Of a stretch of 64,000 nt of DNA, positions 38,996 to 50,665 are shown piece after piece. A program made the translations under genes and the position numbers. The notes under the pieces are model-generated. The model was not told where the DNA came from. It saw only the letters and a program-made list of their open reading frames with translations, and ran no database searches. Each line of letters starts with the position of its first letter. The first letter of the stretch is position 1. The stretch comes from CAIKMD01 sp035552195 (lineage in GTDB: Bacteria > Pseudomonadota > Alphaproteobacteria > ATCC43930 > CGMCC-115725): positions 1 through 64,000 of the forward strand of contig DASZLU010000158.1 of assembly GCA_035552195.1 (NCBI GenBank), read 5' to 3'.

Positions 38996-41900
38996 ATGAC
39001 GCAGCGCGCGGACACCGAAAAACCGACGCTCCTCCGAGCGGTCTCGAACCTCGCGGCGACGCGGCTTGACGCCGGCAAAGCCGTTCTTTTCCAGCGCTTC
39101 GTCGCGCAATTCTACGATCGTGTCGCGGCCGACGATCTTGCCGGTCGCAACGCGCAGGATCTCTTCGGCGCGGCGTTGTCGCTCTGGCAATTCGCGCAGC
39201 AGCGTCCCGCCGGCAAAGCGAAACTGCGCGCGCTTAACCCGCGCGCCGCGGCATGCGAAGGCGGGAACGCGCGCCACTCGATCGTCGAGATCGTCAACGA
39301 CGACATGCCGTTCCTCGTCGATTCCGTCAGCATGGCGCTTAATGCGGAAGCTGTCGCCGTCCATCTTGTCATTCACCCGGTGCTCGGTGTGCGGCGTGAC
39401 GGAGACGGCCATCTCGTCGATCTTGCCGAAAGCAGCGATGGCGAAGGCGAGCGCGAATCGCTCATGCATGTCGAGATCAGCGAGGTCGTCGATCCTGCGC
39501 GGATTGCGGCGATCACGGCGCGGCTGGGTGCCGCCCTGGACGATACACGTGCGGCGGTCGCCGATTGGCAAAGGATGCGCGACATCCTCGACGAGACGCG
39601 TACCGCGCTGGCGGCCGCGAAGCTGCGACTGCCCGAAGGAGAGCTTGCGGAGACGCTCGATTTCCTGACATGGCTCGACGACGACAATTTCACCTTTCTC
39701 GGCTGCCGCGATTATCGCTTCGACGCCGACGGCGGCGGGGTCGCTGCCGGCCTCGGTGTCATGCGCGACCCTTCCTACGTCCTCTTCAACGGCTTGCGCA
39801 ATTTCAACGCACTCTCGCCCGAGGTGCAGGCGTTCCTGCGCGAATCGCACGCGCTGATCATCACCAAATCGCAACGCCGCGCGACGGTGCATCGGCCGGT
39901 GCGAATGGACGCGATCGGTGTGAAGCTGTTCGGGCCGCAAGGCGATGTCGTCGGGATGCGCGTCTTCCTCGGCCTGTTCACCTCGCTCGCCTATAGCCGG
40001 CCGGCAAATGCGACACCGTTTCTGCGGCTCAAAGTCGCGAGCGTGCTGCGGCGCAGCGGCTTCGAGCCGAAAAGTCATGACGGCAAGGCACTGGCGCATA
40101 TCCTCGAGACCTATCCGCGCGACGAACTCATCCAGATTTCTGAAGACGAGCTCTACGCGATCGCGATCGGGATTCTGGGCTTGCAAGAACGCCAGCGCGT
40201 CGCGCTGTTCACACGCCGCGATCCGTTCAAGCGCTTCGTCTCCTGCCTTATCTATGTACCGCGCGAGCTTTACGGCACCGGAATGCGCCAGAATTTCGCG
40301 GCGATCCTCGAGCTCGGTTTCGGCGCGCGGGTCGACAGCTATCGGACGCTGCTCGACGACGAGGTGTTGGCGCGGCTGCATTTCGTGCTGCGCGCCGATG
40401 AACCGCAACACGACGCCGACATTCCTGCGATTGAGCGTGCGCTGGCCTATGCCGCGCGGAGCTGGGCCGACAAGCTGAGCGAGGCGCTGATAGACGCGCG
40501 TGGCGAGGCCGCAGGTCTGGCACTGGCCGCGCGTTATGGCAGCGCTTTCCCGAGCAATTACCGCGAGCGCTATCCGGTCGCCGCGGCTCTTGGCGATATC
40601 GATCGCATCGAGGCGGTGCGCGACGGTGCGCCGCTCGCCCTGTCGCTATACAAGCCCGAGAGCGCCGAGCGCGGCGCGTTGCGCTTCAAGCTTTATCGCG
40701 CTGGCAACCCCTGTGCGCTCGCCGATGTGCTGCCGATCCTCGAGGATATGGGGCTCAAGGCGATCACCGAAGAGCCATTCGAAATTCAGCCGCAGGGCGA
40801 CGTACGGTCGGTCTGGATGCAGGATTTCGGCGTCGCCTCGCTGTTCGGCGATTTCGATATCGCGAGTGAGCATCGTCGCTTCGAGGAAGCTTTCGCGCAT
40901 ATTTGGATTGGGCTCGTCGAGAGCGACGGCCTCAACCGCCTCGTCCTCGCCGCCGGTCTCGATTGGCGGCAGGTGACGGTGTTGCGGCTTTATGCCAAAG
41001 CGATGCGGCAAGCCGGCTCCGCATTCAGCCAGGCCTATATGGAAGACACGCTCGCCCATCACCCGGCGATCGCCGGCCGGCTGGCGACCATGTTCGAGAC
41101 GCGTTTCGATCCGGCGCAGGCCCACCGTGCTGTCGCCGAAACCGCACGCCGCGCCAAAGAGATCGAACAAGAGCTCGACCGGGTCGACAGCCTCGATGAA
41201 GACCGCATCCTGCGCGGTTTCCTGCGCCTTATCGAGAAATCGCTGCGCACCAATTATTTCCAGCGTCAAGCGGACGGATCGCCCAAGTCTTATCTTTCGG
41301 TGAAGCTGTCGAGCCGCGAGATCGATCTCTTTCCGCTGCCGCGCCCGCTTTGCGAAATCTATGTCTATTCGCCGCGGGCCGAGGGCGTGCATCTGCGCGC
41401 CGGCAAGGTCGCGCGCGGCGGCATCCGCTGGTCCGATCGCAAAGAAGATTTCCGCACCGAGATCTTGGCGCTGATGAAGGCGCAGGTGGTGAAGAACGCG
41501 GTCATCGTGCCGACGGGATCGAAAGGCGGCTTCGTCGTGAAGCGCGTGCCGGTGGCGCGCGCCGAGCAAGCGGCGGAGGTGGTCGAGTGTTATAAGATTT
41601 TGATGCGCGGCATGCTCGACATTACCGACAACATCGTCGGCGGCCGGCTGGTGCCGCCCAAGGATGTGGTGCGCCACGACGGCGACGATCCTTATCTTGT
41701 CGTTGCCGCCGATAAAGGCACCGCGACGTTCTCCGATATCGCCAATGGCGTCTCGGCCGAATACGGCTTCTGGCTCGGCGACGCTTATGCGTCGGGCGGC
41801 TCGGACGGTTACGATCACAAGGCGATCGGCATCACGGCACGCGGCGCCTGGGAACTGGTGAAACGCCATTTCCGCGAGCTCGGCAGCGATATTCAAACCA

Positions 41901-43777
41901 CCGATTTCATATGCGTCGGTGTCGGCGATATGGCGGGCGACGTCTTCAGCAATGGCATGCTGCGCTCGCGGCATACCAAGCTGATCGCCGCGTTCAACCA
42001 CATGCACATTTTCCTCGATCCCGATCCCGATCCGGCGAAAAGCTTCGCCGAGCGGGAGCGGCTTTTCGATCTGCCGCGTTCGAGCTGGGCCGATTACGAC
42101 AAGACGCTGATCTCGAAAGGCGGCGGGATTTTCGAGCGCAGCGCCAAATCGATTGCCGTTTCGCCGGAGATGCGCGCACGGCTCGATATCAAAACCGAGC
42201 ATCTGACCCCGGCGGAGTTGATCCAGGCAATCCTCAAAGCGCCGATCGATCTACTCTTCTTCGGGGGCATCGGCACCTTCATCAAAGCCGCCAGCGAAAC
42301 CCACGCCGAAGCCGGCGATAAGAGCAACGACCCGCTGCGCATCAACGGTAACGATGTCCGCGCCAAGGTCGTGGGCGAGGGTGCGAATCTCGGTGTGACG
42401 CAGAAGGGCCGTATCGAATACGCGATGAAAGGCGGCCGCATCGATACCGATGCGATCGACAACTCCGCCGGCGTTTCCACATCGGATCACGAGGTCAATC
42501 TCAAGATACTCCTCAACGGCGCCGTCGCGAACGGACGGATCACGCTGGATGAGCGCAACAGGCTCTTGCAGCAGATGACCGACGAGGTCGCCGCGCATGT
42601 GCTCCAGGACAATTATCTGCAGGGCTTGGCGCTCTCGCTTGCCGAATCCGAGGGAGCGGAGCGGATCGATAGCGAGGCGCGGCTGATCCGCGATCTCGGA
42701 CGCGCAGGCCGGCTCGACCGTGCGATCGAATTTCTGCCGTCCGATGACGCGCTGGTGGCGCGGGCGCGAGATCATCAACCGTTGACGCGGCCCGAGCTTT
42801 CGGTGCTGCTTGCTTATGTGAAGAACACGCTGGTCGAGGATCTGATCGAAAGCGATTTCCCCGACGATCCGCAACTCGAAGCCGATCTCTTCGGCTATTT
42901 CCCGCCGATCCTGCGCGAACGCTTCCGCGACGAGATCGCGCATCATCAGCTGCGGCGCGAGTTGATCGCGACAGTTGCGGCGAACGATCTCGTCAACCGC
43001 ACCGGCATCACCTTCCTGCGCGAGACCGCTTCGCGCACCGGTCGCGGCCCCGGCGATATCGCGCGCGCTTACATAATCGTGCGTCAAATCTTCGATCTCG
43101 ACGCGCTTTGGGGCGATATCAACGCGCTCGACAATAAAGCGCCGGCGCAACTGCAACTCGAGATGATTCGGACGGCCCTGCGCCTCGTCGAACGCATCAC
43201 CGCTTGGTTCCTCGCCGGTTCACGGCTCGACATCGAAGCGCAGGTCGAGGCGAATCGCTCCGCCATCGCACGGTTGGCGGAGCATATCGGCGAACTCATT
43301 CCCGCTTCCGAGAAGGACGAGCTTGCGCGGCAAGTAGCGGCTTTCGTCGAGAAAGGCGCGCCGCCGGATCTCGCGCTACGCGTCGCCCGGCTCAACTTCC
43401 TGCTCTCGTCGGTCGATATCGTGCGCCTCGCGGCGACGGCGCGGCGCGAGCTTCTCGACGCCGGGCAACGCTTCTTCGCGATCGGCGCGCGCTTCAATCT
43501 CGACGCGTTGCGGGCGGCCGCGCGCAAGCTCCTCGCCGAGACGCAATGGCAAAAGCTCGCGATCGCGGCGCTCATCGAGGATCTCTATGCCCACCAAGCC
43601 GATCTCACCGCCCGCGCTTTGGCGCAGGGCGGCGATTTCCAGGCGTGGCTCGACGGCCACGCGCGCGACCTTGGCCGCCTCGATACGCTGGTGCGCGAGA
43701 TCGAAGCTGCGACCCAGCCCGACCTCGCCATGCTGACCGTCGCCAATCGTGCGTTGCGGGGGTTTTTGGTCGAGTAA
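38996..43777 (+). CDS. NAD-specific glutamate dehydrogenase, large (180-kDa) class
   Basis: 1,593 residues, the size of the large L-GDH class known from Streptomyces, Pseudomonas and Caulobacter. Oxidatively deaminates glutamate to 2-oxoglutarate and ammonia. Regulatory ACT-like N-terminal region (IVEIVNDDMPFLVDSVSMAL), then the catalytic core: GKVARGGIRWSDRKEDFRTEILALMKAQVVKNAVIVPTGSKGGFVVKR, and the NAD domain with DFICVGVGDMAGDVFSNGML and VVGEGANLGVTQKGRIEYA. C-terminal helical domain to the end. Often controlled by glutamine or cell-cycle proteins; nothing here shows that directly. Confidence 0.95.
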   Translation: MTQRADTEKPTLLRAVSNLAATRLDAGKAVLFQRFVAQFYDRVAADDLAGRNAQDLFGAALSLWQFAQQRPAGKAKLRALNPRAAACEGGNARHSIVEIVNDDMPFLVDSVSMALNAEAVAVHLVIHPVLGVRRDGDGHLVDLAESSDGEGERESLMHVEISEVVDPARIAAITARLGAALDDTRAAVADWQRMRDILDETRTALAAAKLRLPEGELAETLDFLTWLDDDNFTFLGCRDYRFDADGGGVAAGLGVMRDPSYVLFNGLRNFNALSPEVQAFLRESHALIITKSQRRATVHRPVRMDAIGVKLFGPQGDVVGMRVFLGLFTSLAYSRPANATPFLRLKVASVLRRSGFEPKSHDGKALAHILETYPRDELIQISEDELYAIAIGILGLQERQRVALFTRRDPFKRFVSCLIYVPRELYGTGMRQNFAAILELGFGARVDSYRTLLDDEVLARLHFVLRADEPQHDADIPAIERALAYAARSWADKLSEALIDARGEAAGLALAARYGSAFPSNYRERYPVAAALGDIDRIEAVRDGAPLALSLYKPESAERGALRFKLYRAGNPCALADVLPILEDMGLKAITEEPFEIQPQGDVRSVWMQDFGVASLFGDFDIASEHRRFEEAFAHIWIGLVESDGLNRLVLAAGLDWRQVTVLRLYAKAMRQAGSAFSQAYMEDTLAHHPAIAGRLATMFETRFDPAQAHRAVAETARRAKEIEQELDRVDSLDEDRILRGFLRLIEKSLRTNYFQRQADGSPKSYLSVKLSSREIDLFPLPRPLCEIYVYSPRAEGVHLRAGKVARGGIRWSDRKEDFRTEILALMKAQVVKNAVIVPTGSKGGFVVKRVPVARAEQAAEVVECYKILMRGMLDITDNIVGGRLVPPKDVVRHDGDDPYLVVAADKGTATFSDIANGVSAEYGFWLGDAYASGGSDGYDHKAIGITARGAWELVKRHFRELGSDIQTTDFICVGVGDMAGDVFSNGMLRSRHTKLIAAFNHMHIFLDPDPDPAKSFAERERLFDLPRSSWADYDKTLISKGGGIFERSAKSIAVSPEMRARLDIKTEHLTPAELIQAILKAPIDLLFFGGIGTFIKAASETHAEAGDKSNDPLRINGNDVRAKVVGEGANLGVTQKGRIEYAMKGGRIDTDAIDNSAGVSTSDHEVNLKILLNGAVANGRITLDERNRLLQQMTDEVAAHVLQDNYLQGLALSLAESEGAERIDSEARLIRDLGRAGRLDRAIEFLPSDDALVARARDHQPLTRPELSVLLAYVKNTLVEDLIESDFPDDPQLEADLFGYFPPILRERFRDEIAHHQLRRELIATVAANDLVNRTGITFLRETASRTGRGPGDIARAYIIVRQIFDLDALWGDINALDNKAPAQLQLEMIRTALRLVERITAWFLAGSRLDIEAQVEANRSAIARLAEHIGELIPASEKDELARQVAAFVEKGAPPDLALRVARLNFLLSSVDIVRLAATARRELLDAGQRFFAIGARFNLDALRAAARKLLAETQWQKLAIAALIEDLYAHQADLTARALAQGGDFQAWLDGHARDLGRLDTLVREIEAATQPDLAMLTVANRALRGFLVE

Positions 43778-43916
43778 ATCTTGCCGAGAACCCGATAACC
43801 AGATTGTTTGCCCAGATAAAAGGGTTTGGGTTTCCGAAACGCAATTCGTGATAGCGCCCCGGAAAATCCGTTAGTTTGGGGGCGCGGGGAAGTAAATTCG
43901 GTTCGGGGGCAATCAT

Positions 43917-44003
43917 ATGCGGATCGCGGTTTGGGCGGCTTTAGCCGCCCTTGGGCTTGCCTTGGCTGGGTGCGCGTGTCAGCCGGGCCTATTCCCAAGG
44001 TGA
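43917..44003 (+). CDS. Possible 28-residue lipoprotein
   Basis: ATG frame encoding MRIAVWAALAALGLALAGCAC and seven more residues. It looks like a complete lipoprotein signal with lipobox LAGC, then a very short mature part, resembling entericidin-like micro-lipoproteins only in size. A GGGGG run 9 bases upstream may serve as SD. It may equally be the remains of a longer gene. The rest of the 278-bp spacer after glutamate dehydrogenase holds only a GCGCCCC/GGGGCGC hairpin near 43854-43888. Confidence 0.35.
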   Translation: MRIAVWAALAALGLALAGCACQPGLFPR

Positions 44004-44055
44004 ATTGATCGCGGTGTCCCCCGCGCTCATCAAGCTATTCGCGCGCTACGCGGGT

Positions 44056-44319
44056 TCATGGTCGAATGATGATCTCGACTTCGTCCGGGCCGAAACGCTG
44101 ATAGGCGTGTCGCGTCTTGATATGTGCGTTCACGATTGCGCCGAGCGAGGATGTCTTCTGAAGCATCTGCCACTCTGACAAGCTCACGCGAGAATAGACA
44201 TAGAGGCGTTGGGGCTCGCTTCGAAACACGATCTGAAGCTCCCGCCGCAATTTGTCATAGTCCATCGCATCGACCGCTCTCGAATCGACTTTGTGAAGAT
44301 AGACTTTGCGCCGTCTCAT
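44056..44319 (-). CDS. KTSC-domain-like small protein
   Basis: 87 residues. The segment LQIVFRSEPQRLYVYSRVSLSEWQMLQKTSSLGAIVNAHIKTRHAYQRF fits the KTSC pattern (beta-strand, YxYxxV, then a Ser-rich turn and NxxI). KTSC domains are short and functionally undefined, sometimes RNA- or phage-associated. No clear SD precedes the ATG. It is 43 bp downstream of the ridA-like gene on the same strand. Confidence 0.55.
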   Translation of the reverse strand: MRRRKVYLHKVDSRAVDAMDYDKLRRELQIVFRSEPQRLYVYSRVSLSEWQMLQKTSSLGAIVNAHIKTRHAYQRFGPDEVEIIIRP

Positions 44320-44362
44320 GGAAGATCAACGGCCCGACGCCGGAATGGATCGGCCAGCGCCG

Positions 44363-44755
44363 CTACCCGATCACCGCGATGCCTTGCACCTCGACCAGCA
44401 GCTCCGGCCGGGCGAGGGCGAAGACGGTGATGAGGGCGCTGGCCGGGAAATTGTCGCCGAAGATCTCGCGGCGCAGCTGGGTGAAGCGGTCGCCATAGCG
44501 GGGATCGGTGATGAAGACGGTCATCGTCACCATATCCGCGAGCTTGCCGCCGGCTTCCTCGAGCGTACCGCCGAGTTTCTTGAATATCTCGCGCACTTGG
44601 CCATCGAAATCGCCGTGCAGCGCCTTGCCGTTGGAATCGACCGAGACGGTGACGCCGGCGAGATAGACGGTGGTCCCGCCTTGAGCAATGACGGCCGGCG
44701 AATAGCCGCGTGTCTGCGGCATCTCGCCTTTGATGTAGCGGCGTGTGTGCGCCAT
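44363..44755 (-). CDS. RidA/YjgF-family deaminase
   Basis: 130 residues. RidA proteins hydrolyse reactive enamines/imines made by PLP enzymes. Features: GYSPAVIAQGGTTVYLAGVTV, GDFDGQVREIFKKLGGTLEEAGGKLADMVTMTVFITD, and the end PASALITVFALARPELLVEVQGIAV. The usual catalytic Arg region appears as ALARPELLVEVQ. It is next to acetyl-CoA synthetase (5-bp gap), so probably co-transcribed. Confidence 0.88.
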   Translation of the reverse strand: MAHTRRYIKGEMPQTRGYSPAVIAQGGTTVYLAGVTVSVDSNGKALHGDFDGQVREIFKKLGGTLEEAGGKLADMVTMTVFITDPRYGDRFTQLRREIFGDNFPASALITVFALARPELLVEVQGIAVIG

Positions 44756-44759
44756 GGCC

Positions 44760-46700
<1,941 letters not shown>

Positions 46701-46766
46701 GGCGAAGTCTCCCTTTTGGCTTTGGCGCCAGGATAATTCCCGTACGCACGGACAACAAGGCGAGGG

Positions 46767-46781
46767 TTAACTGCGTCTTTA
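46767..46781 (+). promoter_or_regulatory. Imperfect CtrA-like site
   Basis: TTAA-N7-TTTA followed by CC; one mismatch to TTAA-N7-TTAA. It lies 24 bp before the small gene at 46805, in the spacer shared with the divergent acsA. Confidence 0.3.
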
Positions 46782-46804
46782 CCATGTTGCTTCAGGGTGA
46801 CGGC

Positions 46805-47059
46805 ATGGCTTTGTCGCCCGTTTCCGGTACGCCTTCCGCTGCCCAACTCGCCGTGATGGAGCAAATTCGTTCCTTGCGTGCGGCGAAGACAGCTGCCCCG
46901 GTACAAGCGACGGCCACGGTCCAATCGGCCGCGCCGGGCCAGGCGAAATCGGCTCCCGTGCGATCGCCCGTTGCGCAGGCACTGACGACGACAACCGCCG
47001 CTTCCGGCCCGATGGCGGCCAATCGGCCACGCGGCTCGATCCTCAACATTCTCGCGTAG
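46805..47059 (+). CDS. Hypothetical Ala/Thr/Pro-rich small protein
   Basis: 84 residues from the ATG at 46805 (MALSPVSGTPSAAQLAVMEQIRSLRAAKTAAPVQ). Low complexity; no signal peptide or domain. An in-frame ATG at 46784 would add seven residues. The N-terminal helix followed by a disordered tail resembles small accessory proteins of flagella or secretion only in style. An imperfect CtrA site precedes it. Confidence 0.5.
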   Translation: MALSPVSGTPSAAQLAVMEQIRSLRAAKTAAPVQATATVQSAAPGQAKSAPVRSPVAQALTTTTAASGPMAANRPRGSILNILA

Positions 47060-47131
47060 AATTTCGGGCTGACTTTCCGCTTCCGCCGAGCCGTGCCAGA
47101 CTGCGCCGCATAAAGGTGCAGGGAGGCAGAT

Positions 47132-47896
47132 ATGCGTTTGGCGGGCAAGGTAGCGATCGTCACCGGCGGCGGCTCGGGCTTCGGCGAGGCCATCGCCAAG
47201 CGCTTCGCCGAGGAAGGCGCGAAGCTCATCGTCAACGACATCAACGATGAGGGGGGCACGCGCGTCGCGAAAGAGCTCGACGGCGCCCAGGGCCAAGGCA
47301 GCGCGACCTATATCCGCGCCGATGTCGCGCGCGACGGCGACATGGCCAAGCTCATTGCCGGCGCGCTCGACCGCTACGGTCATGTCGACATCATGGTCAA
47401 CAACGCCGGCATCACCCATGTGAACCGGCCGATGCTCGAAGTCGGCGAAGAGGAATTCGATCGCATCTACGCGGTCAACGTGAAATCGATCTATCTCTCG
47501 GCCCGGCATCTGGTCCCCGTGCTGCGCAAGCAGGGCACGGGCGGATCGATCATCAACACGGCCTCGACCGCCGGCCTCCGGCCGCGGCCCGGCCTGGTTT
47601 GGTATAACGGCTCGAAGGGAGCGGTTATCAACCTAACCAAGGGCATGGCCGCCGAGCTCGGTCCCGACAAAATCCGCGTCAACGCACTTTGCCCCGTCGC
47701 GGGCGATACGCCGCTGCTGCCCAGCTTTCTCGGCGGCAACACCGACGCGCATCGCCAACGGTTCGTTGCGACGGTGCCGCTCGGCCGACTCTCGACGCCG
47801 AAAGATGTGGCGAATGCCGCGCTCTATCTCGCCTCGGACGAAGCCGAATTCATCACCGGCGTCGCCCTCGAGGTCGATGGCGGGCGCTGCATCTAA
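47132..47896 (+). CDS. Short-chain dehydrogenase/reductase
   Basis: 254 residues, SD GGGAGG. Classical SDR: cofactor TGGGSGFGEAIA, NNAG, catalytic Ser in NTASTAG, YNGSK (Tyr/Lys), and C-terminal DEAEFITGVALEVDGGRCI. The Asp in VNDINDEGG after the second strand favours NAD. FabG/glucose-dehydrogenase-like; substrate unknown. It converges on the Tat-exported hydrolase gene. Confidence 0.88.
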   Translation: MRLAGKVAIVTGGGSGFGEAIAKRFAEEGAKLIVNDINDEGGTRVAKELDGAQGQGSATYIRADVARDGDMAKLIAGALDRYGHVDIMVNNAGITHVNRPMLEVGEEEFDRIYAVNVKSIYLSARHLVPVLRKQGTGGSIINTASTAGLRPRPGLVWYNGSKGAVINLTKGMAAELGPDKIRVNALCPVAGDTPLLPSFLGGNTDAHRQRFVATVPLGRLSTPKDVANAALYLASDEAEFITGVALEVDGGRCI

Positions 47897-47911
47897 CGCC
47901 CGCCGATCCGC

Positions 47912-49285
47912 TTACGCGAGCTTCGCCTTGCTCACGCTGCCGTCGTAATCGACCGTCCAGTACTCGCTGTCGAAAGGCTTGCCGTCGAGCCGCGCTGCTA
48001 GCCAGTCGGCCTGCACATCGCGCGGGTTGGGGCCTTTGGTTGAGGAGGTGGTGAAGGCGATGCTGTGATTGCCGCCTTTGTAGACGATTAGCTGCTTTGC
48101 CCCACCCAGCGCTTTCACGAAATCCTCGGTGTGCTCGAGGGGGCAGAGCTGGTCGTATTCGCCGCAAGCGACGAAATAGGCGCCTTTGATCCTCTGCGCG
48201 TAGCCGTTCCAGTCGATCGTCTTGCGGAAGGCATCGAATTCATGCTCGTCGGTGATGCCCGACATGAACATGAAGCGCTTCTTGAAGGTCGGCGATGCTT
48301 GGTTGAAGATCGTCTCGCCACCGGGCTCATAGCACGTGCCGGTGATGGCGCAGGCTTTGAAACGGGCATCGCCCGACATCATGATCGCGGTGAAGAACGA
48401 GCCGAAGGAAACGCCGGTCATGCCGATCTTGCCGACGTCGAGTTCAGGCCGCTTGGCGATCCAATCGCAGACCAACTTGCCGCATTCGGCCCAGCCGGGC
48501 ACGTCGACATAGATGCCGCGCAGCGGCGGCTCCCAATAGCCCGGGCCTTCAAAAGCCAGCACGGCATAGCCGCGCTTCAGGAAGCGATCGTCCTTGAGCG
48601 CGACCGAGCGTTCTTTGAACCCGTCCATGCCCGAGACGACGACGATCACCGGGATTTTCGCGCCCGCTTGATAATTCGGCGGCAGATGCAGGATCATCGG
48701 CAAACTTTTGCCGTGATAGGGCAGCTCGATCCATTCGATGTGATGGTCGGCGACCGAAATCCATTTCTTGTAGTTCTCGAGCTTCTTGTCGTTCTGCGTC
48801 TTGATCTGGCTATTGACCTCGTCGATCGTCCACATCGCCGATGCCCAATAATTCGACGCGAGGTAATAATGCTCGGCGGCGGCCTCCTTGTTGCCGGCCT
48901 GCTCTGCCTCTTTCGCCTTCGCCTCGCGGGCTTTCGCCAGCGCTTCGAAAGCCGGCGCGATATCGACCAGCCGCACGACGCGCTTCTTCAGCTCGTTCAT
49001 CTCGGGGATCGTACTCGGTCCGCCCGAGCCGATGACGACGCCGGTATGGCTCTGGTCCCAATCGATGCCGTTCGCCTGGATCACATTGTCGAGCACCCAG
49101 CGCTGTTCGTTGAAGCGCTTCATGACCGGCCCGCCCTTGGGATGCCGGAAACCCCAATCGTGCTTGCCGGCAGTCGCGCCGGCGCTGGGCTCGGCGGCAA
49201 TGGCCGTGCTGGTTGAAACGGGCGTTGCCACCGCGCCTGTGGCCGCGGCGAGTGTGGCGGATTGCAGGAAAGCGCGACGATCCAT
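47912..49285 (-). CDS. Tat-exported alpha/beta hydrolase
   Basis: 457 residues. Twin-arginine leader MDRRAFLQSATLAAATGAVA with a cleavage site near AIAA. The N-terminal helical cap carries a charged helix (EALAKAREAKAKEAEQAGNKEAAAEHYYLASNYWASAMW). The catalytic domain has VVVSGMDGFKE, nucleophile GVSFGS, acid in CGEYDQLCPLEH and the His in KGGNHSIAF. The architecture resembles FrsA/2,6-dihydropseudooxynicotine-hydrolase-like C-C hydrolases, but export is unusual for them. The next gene on the same strand is decarboxylase-like. Confidence 0.82.
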   Translation of the reverse strand: MDRRAFLQSATLAAATGAVATPVSTSTAIAAEPSAGATAGKHDWGFRHPKGGPVMKRFNEQRWVLDNVIQANGIDWDQSHTGVVIGSGGPSTIPEMNELKKRVVRLVDIAPAFEALAKAREAKAKEAEQAGNKEAAAEHYYLASNYWASAMWTIDEVNSQIKTQNDKKLENYKKWISVADHHIEWIELPYHGKSLPMILHLPPNYQAGAKIPVIVVVSGMDGFKERSVALKDDRFLKRGYAVLAFEGPGYWEPPLRGIYVDVPGWAECGKLVCDWIAKRPELDVGKIGMTGVSFGSFFTAIMMSGDARFKACAITGTCYEPGGETIFNQASPTFKKRFMFMSGITDEHEFDAFRKTIDWNGYAQRIKGAYFVACGEYDQLCPLEHTEDFVKALGGAKQLIVYKGGNHSIAFTTSSTKGPNPRDVQADWLAARLDGKPFDSEYWTVDYDGSVSKAKLA

Positions 49286-49407
49286 GACGTTCCTCCGATC
49301 ATGCTTATTGTTCGTGGCGTAAGAATAAGCCCCGCCCTTGAAACGAACAACGGCCGCGAATTGCTTCGCGGCCGGTTGCCGAAGGCTGAGAGCTAAGAAT
49401 TGACGGC

Positions 49408-50415
49408 TTACGTGTCGAGCAGGCTCGGCACGAACAGCTCTTCGACCGGGATATTGCGCGAGATGTAGCCCTGATCATGCGCATAACGCGTGAAGGTCTC
49501 GACGATCTTGCGGTTGGCCTTTAACCCGTGCTGATAGGGGTTCATGCCGTAAGCCGCTTTCTGCTGCTCTTGGATGAAGACCGAATCGAGATAAGAGTAA
49601 CGCTTCGGATCGTCCTGCAGCATCTCGTCGGCCGATTTTTGCGCGTCGACGAAAGCATCGTAGAGGCTCTTCGCGATCCACGGTTCGCGCTCGGCGAGTT
49701 CCTTCTTCATGACCAGCGTATGCGTCGTCGGCATCACGCCGGTGCGCTTGACGAAGCGTTGCATCTCGCCCTGCGTATCGGGGAACAGGCGCCGCACCCA
49801 TTTCTCGCCGTTCTCGAAAGCCGGCGTGACCGAGGTGCACCAGATCGCGTCGACTTCGCCGTCTTTCAGCTTCTCTTCCGGCGATTTGCCTTTGCGGATC
49901 TCGACCGAAACGTTCTTCGGGATGATGTAGCCGGCGCCTTCGGTCTCGTTGGTGATCCAGGTCGCCTGCTCGGGCGAGAAGCCGTAATGCTCCTTGAAGA
50001 TGCCGCGCAGCCAGAGATTGACGGTATAGCGGTAACCCTGCGCGCCGATGCGCTTGCCGATGAGATCGCTCGGCTTGGTGATGTTCGAGTCGGCGCGCAC
50101 GAAGAGATAGGCCCAGACGGCCATGCGCAGCGGGAAGATCGGCAGGGCGATGCAGGGCTCGCCGCGATCGCGCGCCGCGACGTACCACGAGAACGACATC
50201 TCGGCCGCATCGTAATCCTCATAGACCGGGCGGGTGCAGAAATCGCCGATCCAGGCGGTGTTGGTCTTGAGCGCCAGGCCCTTCGCCTTGACGCGACCAT
50301 CGACCAACGGCCGGTGGCGATCATAATCCGCAAACGCGATGTCGAGCGGACGGAGGGTCTGCGCCTGCGCAGTATCGCGCTCGAGAACGACCGGACCGTT
50401 ATCGGGTGACGTCAT
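49408..50415 (-). CDS. 4,5-dihydroxyphthalate decarboxylase-like / NMT1-type protein (second copy)
   Basis: 335 residues from the ATG at 50415. Periplasmic-binding-protein fold without signal peptide: PLDIAFADYDRHRPLVDGRVKAKGLAL, YDAAEMSFSWYVAARDRGEPCIALPIFPLRMAV, SNITKPSDLIGKRIGAQGYRYTVNLWLRGIF and the C-terminal YGMNPYQHGLKANRKIVETFTRYAHDQGYISRNIPVEELFVPSL. This layout parallels the protein at 8055 (YGIEQNRKTLDTCLRYNREQ...EELFAPE), so the two are paralogues. It probably acts on an aromatic carboxylate, but this is not shown. Confidence 0.7.
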   Translation of the reverse strand: MTSPDNGPVVLERDTAQAQTLRPLDIAFADYDRHRPLVDGRVKAKGLALKTNTAWIGDFCTRPVYEDYDAAEMSFSWYVAARDRGEPCIALPIFPLRMAVWAYLFVRADSNITKPSDLIGKRIGAQGYRYTVNLWLRGIFKEHYGFSPEQATWITNETEGAGYIIPKNVSVEIRKGKSPEEKLKDGEVDAIWCTSVTPAFENGEKWVRRLFPDTQGEMQRFVKRTGVMPTTHTLVMKKELAEREPWIAKSLYDAFVDAQKSADEMLQDDPKRYSYLDSVFIQEQQKAAYGMNPYQHGLKANRKIVETFTRYAHDQGYISRNIPVEELFVPSLLDT

Positions 50416-50665
50416 AAGGTTTCCTCCAGAGTGTCTTGTCCGCAATTCTATGAGTTTGCGCGAGATAAGCCAATGCTACTGTTCTTTCAACAGGAACGGC
50501 CACGCGCTAGCGCTCTATGCCGTTGAGTTTTAACAGAAATCGGTCTGTTCGTAGCTCGACGTCGGGCTCGCAGAAATCGAACGGCAGGATCGGCCTGAGC
50601 TTGTTCGCTTCTTTCGTTACTGCGTGCAGATCACCCAAACATAACGTCACCCGCGGACTTATTCC

